Assembly: GCA_002428995.1 (NCBI GenBank)
Contig: DIYJ01000018.1
Coordinates: 1 to 64,000, forward strand
From: Flavobacteriales bacterium UBA6057
GTDB taxonomy: Bacteria; Bacteroidota; Bacteroidia; Flavobacteriales_G; Salibacteraceae
DNA length: 64,000 nucleotides
Reading direction: 5' to 3'
Of this stretch, positions 32,916-40,425 are shown one piece after another. The notes under the pieces are model-generated. The model did not search any database. It had not been told where the DNA came from and saw only the letters and a program-made list of their open reading frames with translations. Position 1 is the stretch's first letter. Every line of letters begins with the position of its first letter. Both the position numbers and the translations under genes were made by a program.

Positions 32916-33769
32916 CTGGGTACAAGTATATTAAGCGAAGCCGGATCGATCGTCACCACCACTTCTTTCGGAGAGGATGCATATTCACCGTCTATCTGAA
33001 GCGGTTCTTTGCCCGGGTTTTGGATCACCACCTTGGTGACGCGATGGGTTTCTACATACTTCGACTTATGAATGTTTTGAAGGAAGAGGCGAGAGGCAAG
33101 GGATGCAAAGGCAGCCTTCGGAAAGTTGCGCACGATGACCAATTCCAGGAAGCCATCATCTTCCCGGCCTGTTGGGTTGATGAAGGCGTTATTGCCAAAC
33201 TGCCGGGCATTTGCGACTACCACCGAATATGCTTCCGCTTCGCTTTGATTTCCATCGAAATCCAGTGCGTAGGAGTTGGCTTCATAGCTGCCAAAAATGT
33301 CAATGGTCAGCTTCACATAATTGCTGAAGCCTCGCTCACCAATAGCGTTGAATTGCTGTGCAACAAACCCGTCAAATCCAACCCCGCAAAATCCAACCGC
33401 AGCCTCGTCATTCACACACATAGTGTCAATGGTTTTGACATGGCCGCGAAAGGCTTGCCGAATCGCTGTAGATAGCTTGGTGGAAATACCAAAGTGCCGT
33501 GCGATGCCGTTGCCCGACCCTGTGGGCACGATTCCCATAGGAATCCCACTCCCAATGAGTTGGCGACCAATCTCGTTCACAGAGCCATCTCCGCCAACGG
33601 CCACTACAGCTTTGAAGCCTTTCGATCCGGCTTCTCGCGCTAGTTGTACAGAGTGAGCACCACTTTCACTGATCACCACTTCGTGCTCAGGCTTCTTTTT
33701 GATGCTCCGCATGGCCTCATCAAAATGATGAACAATGCCGGTTCCCGAATTGGGATTGACGATGAACAA
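32912..33769 (-). CDS. Diacylglycerol/lipid kinase family protein
   Basis: A lipid kinase of the DAGK catalytic fold, about 285 residues from the start chosen here. It has FIVNPNSGTG at the N-terminus, the ATP-site VGGDGSVNEIGRQLI, PTGSGNGIARHF, then GFCGVGFDGFVAQ and the C-terminal LQIDGEYAS. I chose a TTG at 33769. The longer frame from TTG 33817 would translate straight through the stem and U-run of the terminator belonging to the previous gene, adding residues (NNTIKGSVSGPF) that are not family-like. It overlaps yciH by four bases. Substrates in the family include diacylglycerol, sphingoid bases and undecaprenol-like lipids. Confidence 0.8.
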   Translation of the reverse strand: MFIVNPNSGTGIVHHFDEAMRSIKKKPEHEVVISESGAHSVQLAREAGSKGFKAVVAVGGDGSVNEIGRQLIGSGIPMGIVPTGSGNGIARHFGISTKLSTAIRQAFRGHVKTIDTMCVNDEAAVGFCGVGFDGFVAQQFNAIGERGFSNYVKLTIDIFGSYEANSYALDFDGNQSEAEAYSVVVANARQFGNNAFINPTGREDDGFLELVIVRNFPKAAFASLASRLFLQNIHKSKYVETHRVTKVVIQNPGKEPLQIDGEYASSPKEVVVTIDPASLNILVPR

Positions 33770-33793
33770 AAAAGGCCCCGAAACGGAGCCTTT
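33767..33793 (-). terminator. Rho-independent terminator of the first EGF lipoprotein gene
   Basis: On the minus strand a stem AAAGGCTCCG/CGGGGCCTTT (one G-U pair, loop of three) leads into TTTTTT. It lies 27 bases past the lipoprotein stop and ends exactly at the proposed TTG start of the lipid kinase. Confidence 0.8.
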
Positions 33794-33819
33794 GATTGTA
33801 TTGTTTGTGGTTGCCAAGC

Positions 33820-34461
33820 TTATTCTGGTACAGTGTAACGACCTTCCACTGTGCCTTCATATTCGGTGTTCCCGATGAACACGGTGTATTCAATCTCAAT
33901 GTCGAACACGGTGCTGTCAGGAGACGCTGAAATGCTTCCAGATCCTTGAATCTCTTTCTCAGTATCATCAGGAGCCTGACGAGGAATGCTGAATCTTGAG
34001 GTATTAGGAGTTGCAATGGCTTCAACACGACTGAAGAATCCGGGTGTTGAGAAGTTGCTGAAGTTGAAGATGTTGCTGATGGTCATACGAGGAACGCTGA
34101 GCAGGTCTCTTTCGAATTCCATTTCCAGTCCGAAGATGGTATCGAGTCCTACCACACGCTCGATGCAGTCATACTTTGCGATGAACTTTTCTCGTGCTTC
34201 ACGAGAGCAATCTTCCAACTCGATTCCTTCGTTGCAGAAGCAATCTCCCTCGGAGCATTCTCCAAACACACACACAACATCTTCCAACACACAGAGGTCT
34301 TTGATCTCGCAGCTTTCTCCTTCAAAACCTTTCAAACAGTCACATTCACCATCGTTGCAGGTTCCTCCGTTCTGACAATCCACCCCTCGGCAGTCGTTGC
34401 AGGATTGGAGCATTCCCATCAGGAAAAAGGCTGTGGATAAAAGAAGCACTAGTCGTTTCAT
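33820..34461 (-). CDS. EGF-like domain lipoprotein (two EGF units)
   Basis: A 213-residue lipoprotein with signal and lipobox (LMGMLQSC, Cys 21). Two EGF-type units at about residues 24-85 follow: CQNGGTCNDGECDCLKGFEG, then a less regular CVFGECSEGDCFCNEGIE. The C-terminal 120 residues form a beta-rich domain ending in EGTVEGRYTVPE, without the DKM.G.Y.G.D start seen in its neighbours. It is the most divergent of four related genes between 33820 and 37660. It is probably surface-exposed, with disulfide-bonded modules used for contact or calcium binding. Function unknown. Confidence 0.75.
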   Translation of the reverse strand: MKRLVLLLSTAFFLMGMLQSCNDCRGVDCQNGGTCNDGECDCLKGFEGESCEIKDLCVLEDVVCVFGECSEGDCFCNEGIELEDCSREAREKFIAKYDCIERVVGLDTIFGLEMEFERDLLSVPRMTISNIFNFSNFSTPGFFSRVEAIATPNTSRFSIPRQAPDDTEKEIQGSGSISASPDSTVFDIEIEYTVFIGNTEYEGTVEGRYTVPE

Positions 34462-34629
34462 AGCAGTTGTTTAAACAAGCGGTAAATATAGGAAAAAGGC
34501 ATACTGAGCTTAAAGACGCTGAATATCGCCCGGGGATTGTGCGGATTGGACGAATAGTAGGGGTTAGCAGTCCAAGGAGTTTGTGAAATATCTGTTAATT
34601 TGCGCCAAACAAATAAAATCCATCGAAAA

Positions 34630-34971
34630 ATGAAAAAGGTAACAAGAATCGCTTCTATGCTGGTTGTTTGTGCTGCTGTACTCACTGCTTGTGGCGGTGG
34701 TGGAGAAGCCGAGAAGCCTGCTGAGGAAGCAGTAGAAACTACTGCCAAGGTAGAAGAGGCTGTTGAAGAAACTGCCACTGAGGTGAAGGAAGAAGTTCAG
34801 GAAATGAAAGAAGAAGTTGTCGAAGAAGTGAACGAGAAGGTTGACAAGATGAGCGGCAACAACGACAAGGCTGAAGAAGCCAAGCAAGCCAAGGAAGATA
34901 AAATGGCCGGTAAGGAGAAGGAATCTACTGCCGACAAGAAGGCTGCTAAAATGAACAAGATGAAGAAGTAA
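34630..34971 (+). CDS. Small charged coiled-coil lipoprotein
   Basis: A 113-residue lipoprotein read from the ATG at 34630. The signal IASMLVVCAAVLTAC has its lipobox Cys at about residue 22, followed by GGGGEAEKP. The mature part is almost only Glu, Lys, Ala, Val and Thr, in heptad-like order (VEEAVEETATEVKEEVQEMK, then lysine-rich MAGKEKESTADKKAAK). It is expected to be helical or coiled-coil, perhaps a periplasmic spacer or peptidoglycan-associated rod. No family is recognised. It is transcribed away from the EGF genes and followed by a strong terminator. Confidence 0.75.
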   Translation: MKKVTRIASMLVVCAAVLTACGGGGEAEKPAEEAVETTAKVEEAVEETATEVKEEVQEMKEEVVEEVNEKVDKMSGNNDKAEEAKQAKEDKMAGKEKESTADKKAAKMNKMKK

Positions 34972-34998
34972 CGATCTGATCGTTTACTTATATCCAAT

Positions 34999-35036
34999 AA
35001 AAAAGCCCTGAAGCAAAATGCTTCAGGGCTTTTTTG
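34999..35036. terminator. Bidirectional rho-independent terminator
   Basis: Stem AAGCCCTGAAGC with GCTTCAGGGCTT, loop AAAAT, flanked by A6 and T7. It serves the small lipoprotein on the plus strand and the EGF lipoprotein at 35065-35739 on the minus strand. Confidence 0.9.
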
Positions 35037-35064
35037 TGTCTGGACGTTTCCGTCCTGAATTGAC

Positions 35065-35739
35065 TTATTGCTTAGTAGCAGTTTGTGTACACTGGTCAAC
35101 AGAACCTGAACCAGTAATGGTGAAGCTCCAAGAAACAGATCCGTCAGTGTAAGTACCTGAACCTTCGATGGTGAAACCATCGCCATCAGGCTCTTGGTTA
35201 GGAATGGTGATGTCGTTGCCATTCACAGTCGCAGTGATCTTGTTCACGAAGAACTCATCCCAAAGACCTGTGATCAGAATTGCGTCAGGACCAGCAGTAG
35301 CAGTCTCGATGCTAGAAGGATAAGCTCCACTAGGACCAGTCAATGAGCAAGCATCGCTACCGGTGTAGCTTCCTACCATCTTATCTCTGGATAGAGTATT
35401 ACAATCATCGCCTTCGTAACCAGCGTCACAAACGCAAGAAGTTCCATCAAATGTTCCGAATTCACAGTAGATCTCACAAGTAGGACCAAACCAGTTGGTA
35501 GCACATTCGCAAGTTCCGTCAACGCACTCACCATCGTTCTCGCAAGTCACGTCATTTACAATACATAGGTCAGCAATCTCACAAGTAGGACCTGAATAAC
35601 CAACTACACATTCGCAGTCTCCTTCGTTACAGGTACCTCCGTTCAAACAGGTAACGTCATCACACTCGTCACCGCAAGAACCAAGAGCGAGGATTAGGGC
35701 TCCTCCCAAGGCCGTTAGTAATAGATTTATCTTCTTCAT
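35065..35739 (-). CDS. EGF-like domain lipoprotein (three EGF units)
   Basis: A 224-residue lipoprotein. The signal ends in LILALGSC. Two full EGF units (CLNGGTCNEGDCECVVGYSG, CENDGECVDGTCECATNWFG) and a shorter third (CEFGTFDGTSCVCDAGYEG) come next. From about residue 122 follows a conserved C-terminal domain: DKMVGSYTGSDAC, then DAILITGLWDEFFVNKITA, IPNQEPDGDGFTIEGSGTY and a Cys-containing end. This C-terminal part is shared with the genes at 36024 and 36980 and looks like a small beta-barrel of lipocalin type. An exact TAAATTTG box is upstream. Confidence 0.8.
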   Translation of the reverse strand: MKKINLLLTALGGALILALGSCGDECDDVTCLNGGTCNEGDCECVVGYSGPTCEIADLCIVNDVTCENDGECVDGTCECATNWFGPTCEIYCEFGTFDGTSCVCDAGYEGDDCNTLSRDKMVGSYTGSDACSLTGPSGAYPSSIETATAGPDAILITGLWDEFFVNKITATVNGNDITIPNQEPDGDGFTIEGSGTYTDGSVSWSFTITGSGSVDQCTQTATKQ

Positions 35740-35758
35740 AACAAAATAGGTTTTGCCG

Positions 35759-35766
35759 CAAATTTA
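35759..35766 (-). promoter_or_regulatory. Bacteroidota -7 box (TAAATTTG) of the EGF lipoprotein gene
   Basis: An exact TAnnTTTG match 19 bases before the ATG at 35739 on the minus strand. No clear TTTG -33 element is seen at normal spacing. Confidence 0.4.
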
Positions 35767-35982
35767 TCAGAATCTTGATCCGATGGACAGCGGCATAACA
35801 GTTGATTTATGAACGGAAGCGTGCTCAACAACTGGCATAGGATTGTTGAGCACCTATCACATTCAAAGATTTGTGTTTATAAGGTTCTGAATACTAATTG
35901 GTTGGCCTTCTCGGGCGAAGCTGAAATCTTGCCAGGTATTTATAGGGCTAAGGACAGTTCACGACTTGTATGATTCGTTGAA

Positions 35983-36012
35983 AGACCTTGTTACAAATGA
36001 ATGACAAGGTCT
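35983..36012 (-). terminator. Weak hairpin after the third EGF lipoprotein gene
   Basis: Inverted repeat AGACCTTGT/ACAAGGTCT with a 12-base loop in the gap behind the gene at 36024. On the minus strand it is followed only by TTTC, so termination would be weak. The rest of the 284-base gap 35740-36023 shows no gene. Confidence 0.35.
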
Positions 36013-36023
36013 GAAAAGCCGCT

Positions 36024-36806
36024 TTATTGGCGATTTGCGGTCATTGTGCATTCATCTGTAGTGCCTCCAGACATTACGCTGTATGTCCAGTTGATGGTGC
36101 CATCCGCGTATGTTCCTGTGCCCTCGATAAAGAATCCATCCTGATCAGGTTCCTGGGAAGGTATGGTGATAACGCTACCATCAATGGTAGCATAGATTGT
36201 TTGTATGAAGAACGTATTCCACAATCCATCAATCAGAATCGCGTCAGCGGCTCCAGAAGGATCGGCCTGAATTTGCGTGGAGTATGGTTGTGTAGTACCA
36301 GTCATGTCGCAATCATCAGAGCCCAGGTAGTTTCCAATCACCTTGTCTCTCGTGAGCGTTGAGCAATCAGGACCCTCGTAGCCATCATTACATACACAGG
36401 AGGTTCCGTCAAAGGTTCCGTTTGGACAAGAGATTTCACATGTCGGTCCATACCAGCCTGTTGGGCATTGGCATTCACCATCTACACATATTCCTCCATT
36501 GGCGCAGCTTACGTTGTTGACCAGGCATTCATCCACCACCTCGCAAGAGGGGCCTGAATATCCATCCGGACAGTTGCATTCACCATTCACACAAGTTCCT
36601 CCGTTTTCGCAGGAAATCGCGTTTACGATACAGAGATCTGCGATTTCGCAGTTCGTTCCTGAATATCCGGCAAGGCACTCGCAATTGCCATCATCGCAGG
36701 TGCCAGCATTTAAACAAGTAACATCTGCGCATTTGTCGCTGCAGGAGCTGAGAAATAAGATGAAGGTTCCACACAGGGCGATCAGTAGAAAATTGGGGCT
36801 TTTCAT
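36024..36806 (-). CDS. EGF-like domain lipoprotein (four EGF units)
   Basis: A 260-residue lipoprotein, lipobox FILFLSSC. It has three full EGF units (CLNAGTCDDGNCECLAGYSG, CENGGTCVNGECNCPDGYSG, CANGGICVDGECQCPTGWYG) and the short unit CPNGTFDGTSCVCNDGYEG. The same C-terminal beta domain follows: DKVIGNYLGSDDC, DAILIDGLWNTFF, IPSQEPDQDGFFIEGTGTY. It differs from its neighbour at 35065 mainly by one extra EGF unit, as expected from unequal crossing-over. It is probably surface-exposed; function unknown. Confidence 0.8.
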   Translation of the reverse strand: MKSPNFLLIALCGTFILFLSSCSDKCADVTCLNAGTCDDGNCECLAGYSGTNCEIADLCIVNAISCENGGTCVNGECNCPDGYSGPSCEVVDECLVNNVSCANGGICVDGECQCPTGWYGPTCEISCPNGTFDGTSCVCNDGYEGPDCSTLTRDKVIGNYLGSDDCDMTGTTQPYSTQIQADPSGAADAILIDGLWNTFFIQTIYATIDGSVITIPSQEPDQDGFFIEGTGTYADGTINWTYSVMSGGTTDECTMTANRQ

Positions 36807-36829
36807 TTTGGTTGTTTTTAGACTTTAAG

Positions 36830-36837
36830 CAAATGTA
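36830..36837 (-). promoter_or_regulatory. Bacteroidota -7 box (TACATTTG) of the four-EGF lipoprotein gene
   Basis: An exact TAnnTTTG match 23 bases before the ATG at 36806. A TTTG lies 27 bases further upstream (36865-36868), slightly more than the usual spacing. Confidence 0.45.
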
Positions 36838-36979
36838 TTTTGATCCTAATCTTGAGTGACTAGGCAAAAACGCCACTTTAGGATGGCATACCCTTGAACA
36901 GTGATGCTCCTTTTTTTGAGAGAATCACTTTTTGTTCCAGCTCTGCTGAAACAAAAACGAAAAGCAAAGACCTCCGATC

Positions 36980-37660
36980 TTATCCTCGTACCGTGTTGGT
37001 GGTGCAGCTGTAGCTGTCTCCTGTTGAGTTGTTCGTCAGGTTGTAGTTCAGCGTTAAGCGGTTGTTGTCATAGGTTCCGCTACCTGAAATGGTATATGAG
37101 CTTCCCGGAGGTGTTTGTGTCGTGATGGTGATCTGCGTGCCGGCCACGGTTCCAACGATGGGTGCTGTGATCATGCCGTCCCACAGGCCAACAATGTTGA
37201 TGTTGTGTATGGAGAGTGCATTCGAGTCCACAGAGAATTGATAACTGTTACTCGAACCACCGGGAATGCAATTATCGTTCGCAGTGTAGCGACCTATCAT
37301 GGGATCCCTGGCGAGGAATCCGCATGTGTTTCCTGAATACCCTTCGTTGCATTCGCATACTCCGTTCACGACAATGCCATTATCACATTGCAGTGTGCAG
37401 TCATCACCAAAGAAGCCATCGGGACAGGTGCAGCTTCCATTTTCACAGTATCCTCCGTTTTCACACTGCACGTTGTTGGCCAGGCACCGATTTACGGTAG
37501 AGCAATCAGAGCCGGAATACCCCCTCAGACAGTCACACTGACCGTCATTGCAAACTCCATCGTTCAGGCAGGTAACATCTTTGCATTGGTCTGCGCAGCT
37601 GACAAGAAGAATTGAGAGTATGAAGAGCAGAGACGATAAGGCGTCAAGGGAACTTCGCAT
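36980..37660 (-). CDS. EGF-like domain lipoprotein (three EGF units, most upstream of array)
   Basis: A 226-residue lipoprotein from the ATG at 37660 (MRSSLDALSSLLF, lipobox LSILLVSC). A longer frame would start inside the divergent promoter. Two full EGF units (CLNDGVCNDGQCDCLRGYSG, CENGGYCENGSCTCPDGFFG) and a short CDNGIVVNGVCECNEGYSG follow. The C-terminal domain is of the same kind (DPMIGRYTANDNC, INIVGLWDGMITAPIVGTV, GSSYTISGSGTYDN) but more diverged. It is divergent from the E1 dehydrogenase gene. Confidence 0.78.
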   Translation of the reverse strand: MRSSLDALSSLLFILSILLVSCADQCKDVTCLNDGVCNDGQCDCLRGYSGSDCSTVNRCLANNVQCENGGYCENGSCTCPDGFFGDDCTLQCDNGIVVNGVCECNEGYSGNTCGFLARDPMIGRYTANDNCIPGGSSNSYQFSVDSNALSIHNINIVGLWDGMITAPIVGTVAGTQITITTQTPPGSSYTISGSGTYDNNRLTLNYNLTNNSTGDSYSCTTNTVRG

Positions 37661-37725
37661 GGTTGGTGTCTTTTGTTGTTGACTTGGGATGCAATGATAG
37701 TTGGCATTGTTGTTATGATTGGTCA

Positions 37726-37761
37726 TTTGCGATGCACGGCTTATTCCTAAGATTACATTTG
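37726..37761 (+). promoter_or_regulatory. Bacteroidota promoter of the E1 dehydrogenase gene
   Basis: A -33 type TTTG (37726-37729), 24 bases, then an exact -7 box TACATTTG (37754-37761), 17 bases before the ATG at 37779. Confidence 0.55.
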
Positions 37762-37778
37762 CCGCCAGATTTTCTACC

Positions 37779-39752
37779 ATGAAGTTTGAACGCCAATCGC
37801 TGACCGATCAGCAACTCAAAGATTTTTACAAAGCACTGCTTCTCCCGCGACAGATAGAGGAGAAGATGCTGGTGTACCTGCGCCAGGGAAAAATATCCAA
37901 GTGGTTTTCAGGGTATGGTCAGGAAGCCATCAGTGTGGGAACAGCGTTGGCGATGGACCCGGAAGAATACATGCTTACCATGCACCGGAATCTTGGAGTT
38001 TTCACCACGAGGAATGTCCCTCTTGATCGCCTGTTCGCCCAGTTTCAGGGTAAGGAGCGTGGATTCACCAACGGCCGGGATCGCTCGTTTCACTTTGGTA
38101 GCAAAGAGCACAACATTGTCGGAATGATCTCTCACCTCGGCCCGCAGCTTGGTATTGCGGATGGTATTGGCCTTGGAGAATTGTTTGATGACACAGGGCG
38201 CTGTGCATTGGTGTTCACCGGTGATGGAGGTGCCAGTGAAGGTGACTTCCATGAGGCGCTGAATGTGGCGGCCGTTTGGGACCTTCCCGTCATTTTTGTG
38301 ATTGAGAACAATCAGTGGGGACTTTCTACCCCAAGCCAGGAACAGTTTCGATTCAAGCAGTTCATCGACAAAGGCATCGGTTACGGTATGGAGGCGCGAC
38401 AGGTAGACGGAAACAACCTGTTGGAGGTGTATCACGAGGTGCAGAGTATTCGAAAAGAGATCAAGAAAAAGCCACGGCCCTTCCTGCTTGAGTGTATTAC
38501 CTTCCGAATGAGAGGACACGAGGAGGCCAGCGGAACCAAATATTATCCGGAAGGGCTCCAGGACAAATGGAAGCCCAAAGATCCGGTTGACAGCTTCGAA
38601 GCTTTCGTGCTGAAAGAAAAACTCTTCACCGCTGAAGAACTGGAAGGGCTCAAAAAGAACTTCAAGGATGAAGTCTCTAAGGCCTTTGAGGTGGCGATGG
38701 CGGAGCCTTCCATCTCGTTTTCAGAGGATCGTGAATTGGAGCAACGCTTTGCTACACATGATCCTACACCGGTTAAGCCAGGTTCAGAGACGGAAGACGT
38801 TCGTTTTGTGGATGCCATCAGCGATGGGTTGCGCGAGGCTATGAGACGCCACAACGACTTGGTGCTCATGGGACAGGACATCAGCGACTATGGCGGGGTG
38901 TTCAAGGTGACCCAAGGCTTCATGGAGGAGTTTGGAAAGGACCGCGTTCGCAATACACCATTGTGTGAATCAGCCATTGTTGGAGCTGCGCTCGGTTTGA
39001 GTGTCAAAGGAAAGAAGACGATGATGGAAATGCAGTTTGCTGACTTTGCGAGCAGTGGTTTCAATCAGATTGTCAACAACCTTGCGAAGATCCACTGGCG
39101 TTGGGGCCAGAACGCAGATGTGGTGGTGCGGATGCCAACGGGTGCTGGAGTAGGAGCAGGGCCGTTTCATTCTCAGAGCAACGAGGCCTGGTTCTTCCAT
39201 ACGCCTGGTCTGAATATTGTATATCCGGCTTTCCCGGAAGATGCAAAGGGATTATTGCTAGCTGCGTTTGATGATCCTAACCCTTACCTCTTTTTCGAAC
39301 ATAAGTACCTCTACAGAAGTCTGACAGGACCGGTGCCCAAAGGCTACTACACCACCGAAGTGGGCAAGGCTAATGTTCTCCGCGAGGGAACGGACGCCAC
39401 CATCATCACCTATGGATTGGGTGTGCATTGGGCATTGAAAGCTGTGGAAGCACGTAATGAGAGCATTGAAATCATAGACCTGCGCAGCCTTCAACCGTTG
39501 GACATGGATACGATTGAGCAGAGTGTGAAGAAGACTTCGAAAGCTTTGGTTTTACACGAGGATTCAATGACGGGTGGTATTGGAGGTGAGATTGCAGCCC
39601 GAATTGGAGAACACTGTTTTGAATGGTTGGATGCCCCCATCATGCGCTGCGCCAGTCTCGATACGCCCATTCCTTTTGCCGAAGAACTTGAGCAAAACTT
39701 CCTGGCCAATGCCCGGTTAGATGAAGTGCTCAATCGATTGCTTAGCTATTAA
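37779..39752 (+). CDS. Fused 2-oxoacid dehydrogenase E1 (alpha plus beta)
   Basis: A 657-residue thiamine-diphosphate enzyme in which E1 alpha and beta are joined. The alpha part (to about residue 310) has SGYGQEAISVGTALAM, HRNLGVF and the ThDP motif GDGGASEGDFHEALNVAAVW ending at ENNQWG. The beta part starts near VRFVDAISDGLREAM, with GQDISDYGGVFKVTQGF, PLCESAIVGAALGLS, MQFADFASSGFNQ and HSQSNEAWFFHTPG. Fused forms in Bacteroidota are usually annotated as branched-chain 2-oxoacid (2-oxoisovalerate) dehydrogenase. Pyruvate cannot be excluded. No E2 or E3 gene is adjacent. ATG 37779 (MKFERQSLTDQQL) is preferred to an upstream in-frame start lying before the promoter. Confidence 0.9.
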   Translation: MKFERQSLTDQQLKDFYKALLLPRQIEEKMLVYLRQGKISKWFSGYGQEAISVGTALAMDPEEYMLTMHRNLGVFTTRNVPLDRLFAQFQGKERGFTNGRDRSFHFGSKEHNIVGMISHLGPQLGIADGIGLGELFDDTGRCALVFTGDGGASEGDFHEALNVAAVWDLPVIFVIENNQWGLSTPSQEQFRFKQFIDKGIGYGMEARQVDGNNLLEVYHEVQSIRKEIKKKPRPFLLECITFRMRGHEEASGTKYYPEGLQDKWKPKDPVDSFEAFVLKEKLFTAEELEGLKKNFKDEVSKAFEVAMAEPSISFSEDRELEQRFATHDPTPVKPGSETEDVRFVDAISDGLREAMRRHNDLVLMGQDISDYGGVFKVTQGFMEEFGKDRVRNTPLCESAIVGAALGLSVKGKKTMMEMQFADFASSGFNQIVNNLAKIHWRWGQNADVVVRMPTGAGVGAGPFHSQSNEAWFFHTPGLNIVYPAFPEDAKGLLLAAFDDPNPYLFFEHKYLYRSLTGPVPKGYYTTEVGKANVLREGTDATIITYGLGVHWALKAVEARNESIEIIDLRSLQPLDMDTIEQSVKKTSKALVLHEDSMTGGIGGEIAARIGEHCFEWLDAPIMRCASLDTPIPFAEELEQNFLANARLDEVLNRLLSY

Positions 39753-39757
39753 CTTTG
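39750..39757 (+). promoter_or_regulatory. Bacteroidota -7 box (TAACTTTG) of the DUF4920 lipoprotein gene
   Basis: An exact TAnnTTTG overlapping the E1 stop codon, 23 bases before the ATG at 39781. It suggests separate transcription of the lipoprotein gene. A -33 element is not clear. Confidence 0.4.
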
Positions 39758-39780
39758 TCCCATAATTTAATTCCATCGAA

Positions 39781-40362
39781 ATGAAGAAATTGTTCCTCCT
39801 ACCCCTTGCATTGTTGGCATTTGCATGCGGAAACACTGCTCAACAGCCTGCGGCTGAAGCAGAAACTGAAACTCCTGAAGTTGTTGAAGAAGCGGCTCCC
39901 GCTATGGCAAGCTTTGGTGCTGAAATCTCAGCAGACGGAGCCGTGAGTGCTGCCGAGTTGCCAGCTCAGCTGGAAGGGCAGGATTCTGTACGTGTGAAGC
40001 TCACAGGTAGCATTGACAAAGTATGTCAGATGAAGGGCTGCTGGATGACTATGGATGCCGGAGGGCAGAACATGCACGTGACTTTTAAGGATTACGGATT
40101 CTTTGTTCCTAAGGATGCCGGAGGAAACGAAGCTGTGATTGAAGGGTTTGCATACGTAGACACTATGGATGTTGAAACTCTGCGTCACTATGCGGAAGAC
40201 GAGGGAAAGTCAGCCGAAGAAGTAGCTATGATTACGGAGCCGGAAGTGAAGTTGTCTTTTGTAGCGGATGGCGTGATCATCAAAGGCTATGAAGCCAGCG
40301 AGCCAGAAATGAAAAGACACGATCATGATCATGAACATGGGGAAGAAGGTCACTCACATTGA
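39781..40362 (+). CDS. DUF4920 lipoprotein with His-rich tail
   Basis: A 193-residue lipoprotein, signal LFLLPLALLAFAC, with an acidic linker rich in Ala/Glu/Pro. The DUF4920 domain follows: FGAEISADGAVSAAELPAQL, then VRVKLTGSIDKVCQMKGCWM and the family's MHVTFKDYGFFVPKD. The conserved VCQ.KGCWM segment carries two Cys that could form a disulfide or bind metal. The protein ends in RHDHDHEHGEEGHSH, a strong candidate metal-binding tail not required by the family. It probably acts in the periplasm. Downstream is a perfect-palindrome terminator. Confidence 0.82.
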   Translation: MKKLFLLPLALLAFACGNTAQQPAAEAETETPEVVEEAAPAMASFGAEISADGAVSAAELPAQLEGQDSVRVKLTGSIDKVCQMKGCWMTMDAGGQNMHVTFKDYGFFVPKDAGGNEAVIEGFAYVDTMDVETLRHYAEDEGKSAEEVAMITEPEVKLSFVADGVIIKGYEASEPEMKRHDHDHEHGEEGHSH

Positions 40363-40390
40363 TCGGAAGCCTTGAAAGAAGGAGATTGAA

Positions 40391-40418
40391 AGCCGGCAGA
40401 TATCTGCCGGCTTTTTTT
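40391..40418 (+). terminator. Rho-independent terminator after the DUF4920 gene
   Basis: A 22-base perfect palindrome, AGCCGGCAGAT with ATCTGCCGGCT, followed by TTTTTTG on the plus strand. Confidence 0.9.
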
Positions 40419-40425
40419 GTGCTGT

